Shown: positions 57,756 through 64,000 of the stretch, one piece after another
Position numbering within the stretch: position 1 is the stretch's first letter
How the letters are laid out: every line of letters begins with the position of its first letter
Origin: Carex sylvatica
Taxonomy: Eukaryota; Streptophyta; Magnoliopsida; Poales; Cyperaceae
DNA length: 64,000 nucleotides
Direction: 5' to 3'
NCBI GenBank assembly: GCA_964058845.1
Contig: CAXKVR010000221.1
Location: forward strand, 62,001-126,000
Translations under genes and position numbers: made by a program
The notes under the pieces: model-generated
Database searches by the model: none
Told to the model about the DNA's origin: nothing
Seen by the model: the letters and a program-made list of their open reading frames with translations, nothing else

Positions 57756-60700
57756 TGATGAGTATTTTGGAGATATGAAATTGTGCTTATTTTATGCCAT
57801 TTGTGTCTTCAAATTTATTAACCTCAACACTCAAATAAAGGTCAGTTGCAAGCACACAATCTATTCTTGTAGTATCTAAGTGTCGAATCACAGGGTGTGT
57901 GTTTAAATACTTAGCTTTATTAATTAATTTCAGAAAATGAAAGAAAGTAAAATGTAATAAAGTGGAATTTGGGGGGGGGGGGGGGTTGTTCTAATAATCA
58001 TAAATTTGGGTTCAATATCCGGAAAAAAAAAAGAATTTTAAACAATAAATAAAAATAAAGAAAATAAAGTTTGGTTTGCTTTCAAGTTGAGGAGATCTAG
58101 GGGTATTCGGTCTACAATCTCATGCTAATTCTATCAATTTGATATTTGTTTAAATTAATGTATGATTTGATGAAGTTTCTAACCTAATATATCATTAAGG
58201 ATCACTTTCGTGAATTAATAATGTGTTTAAGTAATTTGGACTTCACGGTTAGGTCATTCACTCTAGCTACCTAGACCATAAGTTCTAGTTAGTCTCTCGT
58301 CTCCTCGAATATTGGTATTTCACGATTAAGTCCATCATATCAATATCTGATTCAATTTGATATGCCCTAATTAGAGTTTGACTTCACAGTTACGTTCTTC
58401 ATCAAATCTCTAACCTTAATTTCTGTAGTTTCGTCTTAGATTACAAATTGGTTATCCAAACCTAGGGTATTTGTGTTCATAATTTGGTACTCTCCTATCC
58501 CATCCTAGCAATATTGGTTCTTTCGAATCTAACACGGAACTTGTTCAATTCAAGTAATAACTATGTAATTAACACAAATGATAAATCTCAGAAATTAACA
58601 ATCAAATCTCAATAAACAATCATAATAAAAACAAATAACTGAATAAGATAAAATTAAACAAGTTCATGCATTGACATAAACTCCTAAAGAGAGATCTACT
58701 CTCTCTTAGAGAGATCCATTACAAAAGTTAGCAAAAATAAGAATAAATGAAATAAAGAAATGATTACACCCTTTTTTGGATCAAAACTCTCAATATTGCC
58801 AAAATCATGCTTGGACATTCTTCTTCTCCTTTCTAGAAAAGCCTCCGGAACTCCGAGAATTGCTGCAGATTTATCGATGTATTTTATGGAAATTGATGAT
58901 GCGCGTAAAGTGTACGCTAAAAAGTTTCAGTACAATAAGATGTACCTTTTAAACCTTAAACGCTTTTGAGTCAAATTGCAAGTGCACAATTATATCAAAG
59001 TAGTATTTTAGGTATCGATCCACAGAGAGTATGGAAAATACTTAGTTTTGAACTCTAAATAATTAATTTCAGAAAATAATAATAAAGTAAAGTGCAATAA
59101 AGTAGAATAAGGGGGGGTTTGTTTAAGTAATCCTAAAGTTTGGGTTCAATACCCGTGAATAAGGAATAGTAAACAATAGATGTAAATAAAATGAAAGAAA
59201 GAAATATTGGTTTGCTTTCAAGTTGAGAAGATCTAGGGGTCTTTGGTCTACAATCCCTTGCTAATTTTATCTATTCGGTATTTGCTTGAATTCATGTATG
59301 ATTTGACGAGGTTTCTAACCTAATATGTTATTAAGGGTCACTTTCGTGAATTAATAACGTGTCTAGGTAATTCGGACTTCACGATTAGGTCCTTCACCCT
59401 AGCTACCTAGACCATAAGCTCTTGTTAGTCTCTCCTCTCCTCGAGTATTGGTACTTCTCAATAAAGTCCATGATATCAATATCCGACTTGATTTGAGATG
59501 TCCTAATTAGGGTTTGACTTCACGGTTAGGTCCTTCACCAAGTCCCTAATCTTAATTTCTATAGTTCCGGCTTAGATTAAATTGGTTAGAATCTTAATCT
59601 AAACCTAGGATATTTGCATTCATAATTGGTACTATCCTATATGATCCTAGTCAATTTTAATTCTTTTGAAACTAAAACGGGATACTACAATTCAAGTACT
59701 AACTATGTAATTAACACAAATTATAAAATCACAGAAATTAACAATCAAATCCCATATAACAATCATAATAAAAGCAAATGACCAAATAAAATAGAATTAA
59801 ACAAGTTCATGCATGATGACCTAAACCCCTAGAGAGAGAACTACTCACTCTTGGAGAGATCCATTACAAAGATTGGCAAAGTAAGAAGAAATCAAATGAA
59901 AGAAAATGATTACACCCTTTGACAAATCAAAGCCCTCTATCTTGCCGAATCTTGCTTAGGAAGCCCTTCTTCTCCTTGCTTGAAAGCTTTCCTTCCTCCA
60001 GAATTTATCGCTAAGTGTGTGTAAAGAGAGAATGATGGTGTGTTGGTTGATGTGAGGTTGAATGATGGATCCCTCCGAAGAGAGATCCCCTCCGAAGAGA
60101 GATCCTTGAATGGGAAAGAACCCACTCCTTTATAGCAAAATACTATGCCCAATCAAGAGGCATAGTCGTGGGGTGAGTGGGGTTAGTGGGTGCTATTTTT
60201 GGATTATTTTTCAGGTTGTCTTGTCCAAGTTTAGCTGTCAAAAAAAAGCATCCCTGGCTCGCTAAAAATAGAAACCGTGTTGAAAACGTGTATTTCTGGC
60301 TGTCTGCGGATCCACTGCATCCGTAATGACTCCAAGTTTCCTTTTTTAGATTCTCAAGTTGTAGATCTTCTCGTTGGCTTTCCGAAAAGTGGTTATATGC
60401 CCAAAACGGAGTTACGAGTCAAAAGTTGTGGCCGTTTTAAGTTCAGACTCTATTTTTGGCTCTGCTACAGTGCGTCCGCACTGGGCTCGGTTTTTTTCTG
60501 TTCGACCAGAGTGCGGCTGCATCGATATCCGTGCGTTCGCACGGATCTTGATGAATAGCTTATTATACCTTTTTAAAATTGGCGCGCGTCTAGAAATCCA
60601 TCTAAGTACTCATTACGACCATATTGTAAACCGTTCGTCCGCACTGGGCATTTTTCTTCGTTTTTCTTCATTTTTCTTTGTTTCCTGCAAATTAAAACCA

Positions 60701-61503
60701 AACAAATGCAGTAACTTGATTCTAGGTGTATTCTATTCTCTTTATATTCAAAATACAAGATATTTGACGTTATTTTATGATGAAAACTAGATCGAATATG
60801 TATATAATTTATGCTTATCAATTGACATGCACCAAGAGGTGAAGAGAGAGATGAGAATGGATGTCTTTCAATGCGAATGAATTTCCCTTTTTATAGCAAA
60901 AGACCATGCCCAATAAAGAAGCATTGATGTGGGGTTAGTGGGGTTAGTGGGTGCTATATTTGGATTGTTTTCCAAATTGTCTTGTCCAAGTTTGGCTGTA
61001 AAAATGCATCTCTATTGTGCCAGAAATATAAAACCTGTTGAAAATGCATTTTTGGCTCTTCTCGCTAGTTTTTCAAAAAGTGGTCATACACCCAAAACGG
61101 AGTTACGAGTCAAAAGTTATAGCTAATTTAAGTTCAGGCTCCAGTTCTACGTGTTGCTACAATGTGTCCGGGCCACCCGCACTGGCGACCAAAGTGCGGC
61201 TGCATCGATATCCGTGCATTCGCATGGATTTTGATGCACAGCTCATTATATCTTTTTAAAATTGACGCATGTCCAGAAATCCATCTAAGTACTTAATGCG
61301 GCCATATCGTAATTCGTGCGTCCACACTGGACATTTTTCTTCTTTTTTTTCTTTTATCTTGATTTCCTCCAAATTAAAACCAAACAAACGCAGTAACTTG
61401 ATTCTATGTATATTCTATTTTTTATATATTCAAAATACAAGGTATTTAACATTATTTTATGATAAAAATCTAGATCGAATGTGTATATAATTTATTCTTA
61501 TTA
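57756..61503. mobile_element. Older solo LTR, interrupted by a second LTR of the same family
   Basis: It starts TGATGAGTATTTTGG and ends TTTATTCTTATTA (the CA terminus changed to TA). Near-matching flanks GGTAC (57751-57755) and GGCAC (61504-61508) fit a 5-bp duplication with one change. Without the inner LTR it is about 1.82 kb, close to the inner copy. It has the conserved phrase gcaagcacac...tcgaatcacaggg near its start and a run of 15 G at 57971-57985. No coding sequence. Confidence 0.75.
58897..60820. mobile_element. Inner solo LTR
   Basis: It starts TGATGCGCGTAAAG and ends TATGCTTATCA, with flanking ATTGA at 58892-58896 and 60821-60825. Length is 1924 bp. It is collinear with the outer LTR on both sides: 58975-60010 matches 57845-58880, and 60120-60820 matches 60880-61503. 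It holds several gtgcgtccgcact-type phrases near 60470-60640, also found in the LTR at 34160-34500. The open frames at 60277-60790 are not retrotransposon proteins. Confidence 0.88.
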
Positions 61504-61508
61504 GGCAC

Positions 61509-64000
61509 ACACGCCAAATAAGTTCTTAATTAATTAAAAAAAAATGGCAACAAAAAGATAATGCAATACCAATTTATGCGTTGATGATAGCTGGTGACAC
61601 CATTTCAAAATTCGGATTTAAATCTTAATAGGAACTAAATTGGAGTTTAAAAATTGAAGAGGATAGTAATATAGTGCCCACTAGGTTGTAATAAAATAAA
61701 AAATAGAATAATTTAATCAATGAGTCCCACCGAATACAATCATGATTTCTTTTTTTTTTTAAAACCTTGACAGTGGCCATTAAGTATAATTTTTCTTAAT
61801 TAAAAAGTAAAATACATTTATTGTTCTACATCCAAAACATCATTCAAACTACATCAATATTTAAAAAATATTCACATCTAACAACACAAACAACAACAAA
61901 AACAAACCATATCCTTTAGTAATAGACACCGATGATCTTTAATATTGGTTGGCTAATAACCAAAGGAAATGAAACATTTTTTTTTACTTCTTTTTTTCTA
62001 TTTGGGTTGCGGGCGGAGAAGGCAGGGTGCCACGGTGGTGGGAGTGCAAAGAGAGATGAGAGCCGACGACTAGGACTGTTGCCGCCAACTGTCCTCTTAG
62101 TTCTCCCAACAATGGTGAATGAAGAGAAGGTGTCGATAGACAAGAGAAATGACAACTAGAGTTATTATCGTCAACTTTTTATTCTCCCGACAAATAGGTG
62201 CTGGAGTAGGGGACATGAATGAGTAGCGATTGCTGGTGACTAGAATTTTTTGAAAAGAAAGTGGGGTGGATGAGAGTAAAATAGGGTAGAGGAAGAAGAG
62301 GGGTTGTCGGTGCGGATCCCCCGCTCCTCCTTGAGGGGGAGCGGGAGACAAGAACGATGCTGAAGAGGCTTGTTGGTGGAGAGGTAGAAGGAAGGAGATA
62401 GATGGGACTGAAAAAACTTGCAGCGCGAGATGAAAGAAACGAGATGACAGAGGCGACTAGAATTTTCTTTCTTTCTTCTAAGCACTTTATTTCATCCAAT
62501 CCTGATTTCTAGACATCAAATTTAAAAGTACTTTTCGGAATTAATTGATCACCTATTCAAGTGTCAACAATATCGAAATGTTAATTTTTTTAAATCACTC
62601 AATAGTTTACTCTCTGTTTTTAAATCAACCAAATTATAAACATAACATATTTAAATTAAATAACATAATATTTATTTTTTTATTTATCTATTTTGATAAC
62701 TATTTTTTTAGTTAGTCATCTTATTGTTTTCAAAATTCATATATCCCTCTAATATATGATATAATAATTCCTTGGTTCAACGCACAATAATTTTATTTTG
62801 ATAAACAAATCTTATACATGACGTTCACCAACAATGCATAGTCATCAGAGTTTTAAATAACACGCTACAGTAACAATATAGTATTTTTAAATTATAAAAA
62901 TTATGATATTATTAACGCTATAGCGATGCAATATAATAATAGCATTAGTCATGCAAAACATTATTTGGGGAACATTTTTCCCTTTGACGCTATTCTTGTA
63001 TAATTGATAGAATTGGTTAATAACATTTGTCTTCTCGTAATAATTGAGTATAGTTTATTGAGTCAAACATAGTCCCTGCCCATATTTTCCTTGTTTCCAC
63101 ATTATTTTAATTTTCTCCATTTATTCACTAAACGGAGAGGAACCAATAAATGTTCCAAGAAGGACATCTTCAACACTTCTTTTTTTTTTTTGCATTCATA
63201 AAAGGGGAGAATTTTTGACTTAAAACAGTCATTCCGAACAGTCAATCAATTTTTATTTATTTTTAGAATATTTTAACTACAGTTTAGATAGATAAAAAAA
63301 ATTACTAGTTTTGAATAGTCCATAAATTTTAATATCAAATTATTTTCTACCTATCTAAAAAATAGTTGGGAAATTATAAAATTATAAAATTTGATCTGTA
63401 AGTATATTTTTATATAAATATTATATTGAATGATTCAGATTAAATTTTTTTGTTTTAAAAATAAAGATATAAGACCATAGTACAAAACAGTTCAATCTGC
63501 TCTACTCCTTAATCCAAACGATAACAACATCACAACTCTTTTATTGTCGTTTATGACAAATCAGCAAGAAACAAGGAACAATAGCCAATAGGTGATTTTT
63601 GAAAGAAACTAGAAAGTAATGATTATATTAATTTAGCGGGTGGATCACATAAAATATTTTGTATTGTCTAATAATATTGTTGGGACCAATTGTAGGTTAA
63701 GGCCTCGGGCTTGTTCTAATTTTGATTGATATTGCAGCTAGATTATCAATCATCATACTATTATACTAGCATTCTGCGTTGCAATGGAAACAGATTATTT
63801 TATTATAAAATATTATAAAATGAAGAAGATCAAGCGTTTCATTATTTCATTATTTGCGTGATCTTTTTGAAAATCAACCGTTCAAATACGTGCTGCACAA
63901 ATCTCAAAGCAATAATAATACTGATACGATACGAATACGGCGATACGGCAATTTTCAAAAATGAAGGATACGATATGGCTATTAATATATAATTTTTTTT
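61509..64000. other. Right-end intergenic region
   Basis: No gene supported. Frames on both strands at 61916-62499 overlap a G+A-rich tract and show no domain. The segment 63540-63600 resembles 32560-32620 (attgtcgtttatgacaaat). The segment 63850-63950 shares the caaccgttcaaatac block of the element at 12016, followed by gatacgatacgaatacggcg repeats. It is probably old repeat debris. Confidence 0.45.

Noticed and set aside
58897..61503. Tandem duplication of 0.7-1 kb blocks
   Set aside because: Target duplications and collinearity show nested LTR insertion instead.
62179..62499. Minus-strand 106-codon frame near the right end
   Set aside because: A Ser/Pro/Leu-rich translation of a G+A tract that is open in two overlapping frames, with no domain.

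Overview
The window looks like nuclear DNA of a flowering plant. It is very A+T rich, coding sequence is broken by short GT-AG introns, and almost everything is plant-type transposable elements (CACTA, Mutator-like, hAT-like, MITEs, solo LTRs). I cannot name the species or say whether it is a monocot or a eudicot. The only gene that looks like an ordinary intact host gene is a four-exon ZIP-family zinc/iron transporter on the minus strand (9683-11797).

Left part (1-12,700). The right end of one CACTA element (1-531) abuts the remains of a second CACTA family (532-4990) that keeps decayed TNP1-like and Ulp1-protease coding sequence. Then come a Tourist-like MITE (5132-5370, TSD TTA), a Mutator-type MITE (7626-7994, 9-bp TSD), smaller inverted-repeat elements, the ZIP gene, and a second Mutator-type MITE (12211-12615, 9-bp TSD).

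Middle (12,700-33,660). A decayed hAT-like element and locally duplicated DNA lead to a complete 9.7-kb CACTA element (20030-29749, TSD TTT). It has no visible transposase. It carries fragments resembling host genes (an RRM exon of the RBM19/MRD1 type, a V-ATPase subunit A piece, unidentified exons) and a nearly perfect 0.7-kb hairpin (24674-25366). A second truncated end of the same family lies at 18006. An inverted-repeat element with apparent TSD TTC is at 31951-32440.

Right part (33,660-64,000). A solo LTR (33667-45523, TSD CTTAG) is split by a complete 10.8-kb CACTA element (34645-45444, TSD AAT) that holds decayed TNP2 and TNP1/Ulp1 genes. Next is a 9.6-kb Mutator-like element (47132-56773) with long, nearly identical terminal inverted repeats and two apparently intact, convergent genes: a MURA transposase (plus) and a plant mobile domain (MAIN-like) protein (minus). 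They are separated by a 176-bp tandem array, and a 246-bp array lies upstream of the mobile-domain gene. Further right, two solo LTRs of one family are nested in each other (57756-61503 and 58897-60820). The last 2.5 kb shows no gene.

The Mutator-like element is the only one that could still be active as a whole: both genes are open, splice sites are canonical and the terminal repeats match closely. The CACTA genes carry several stops and frameshifts.
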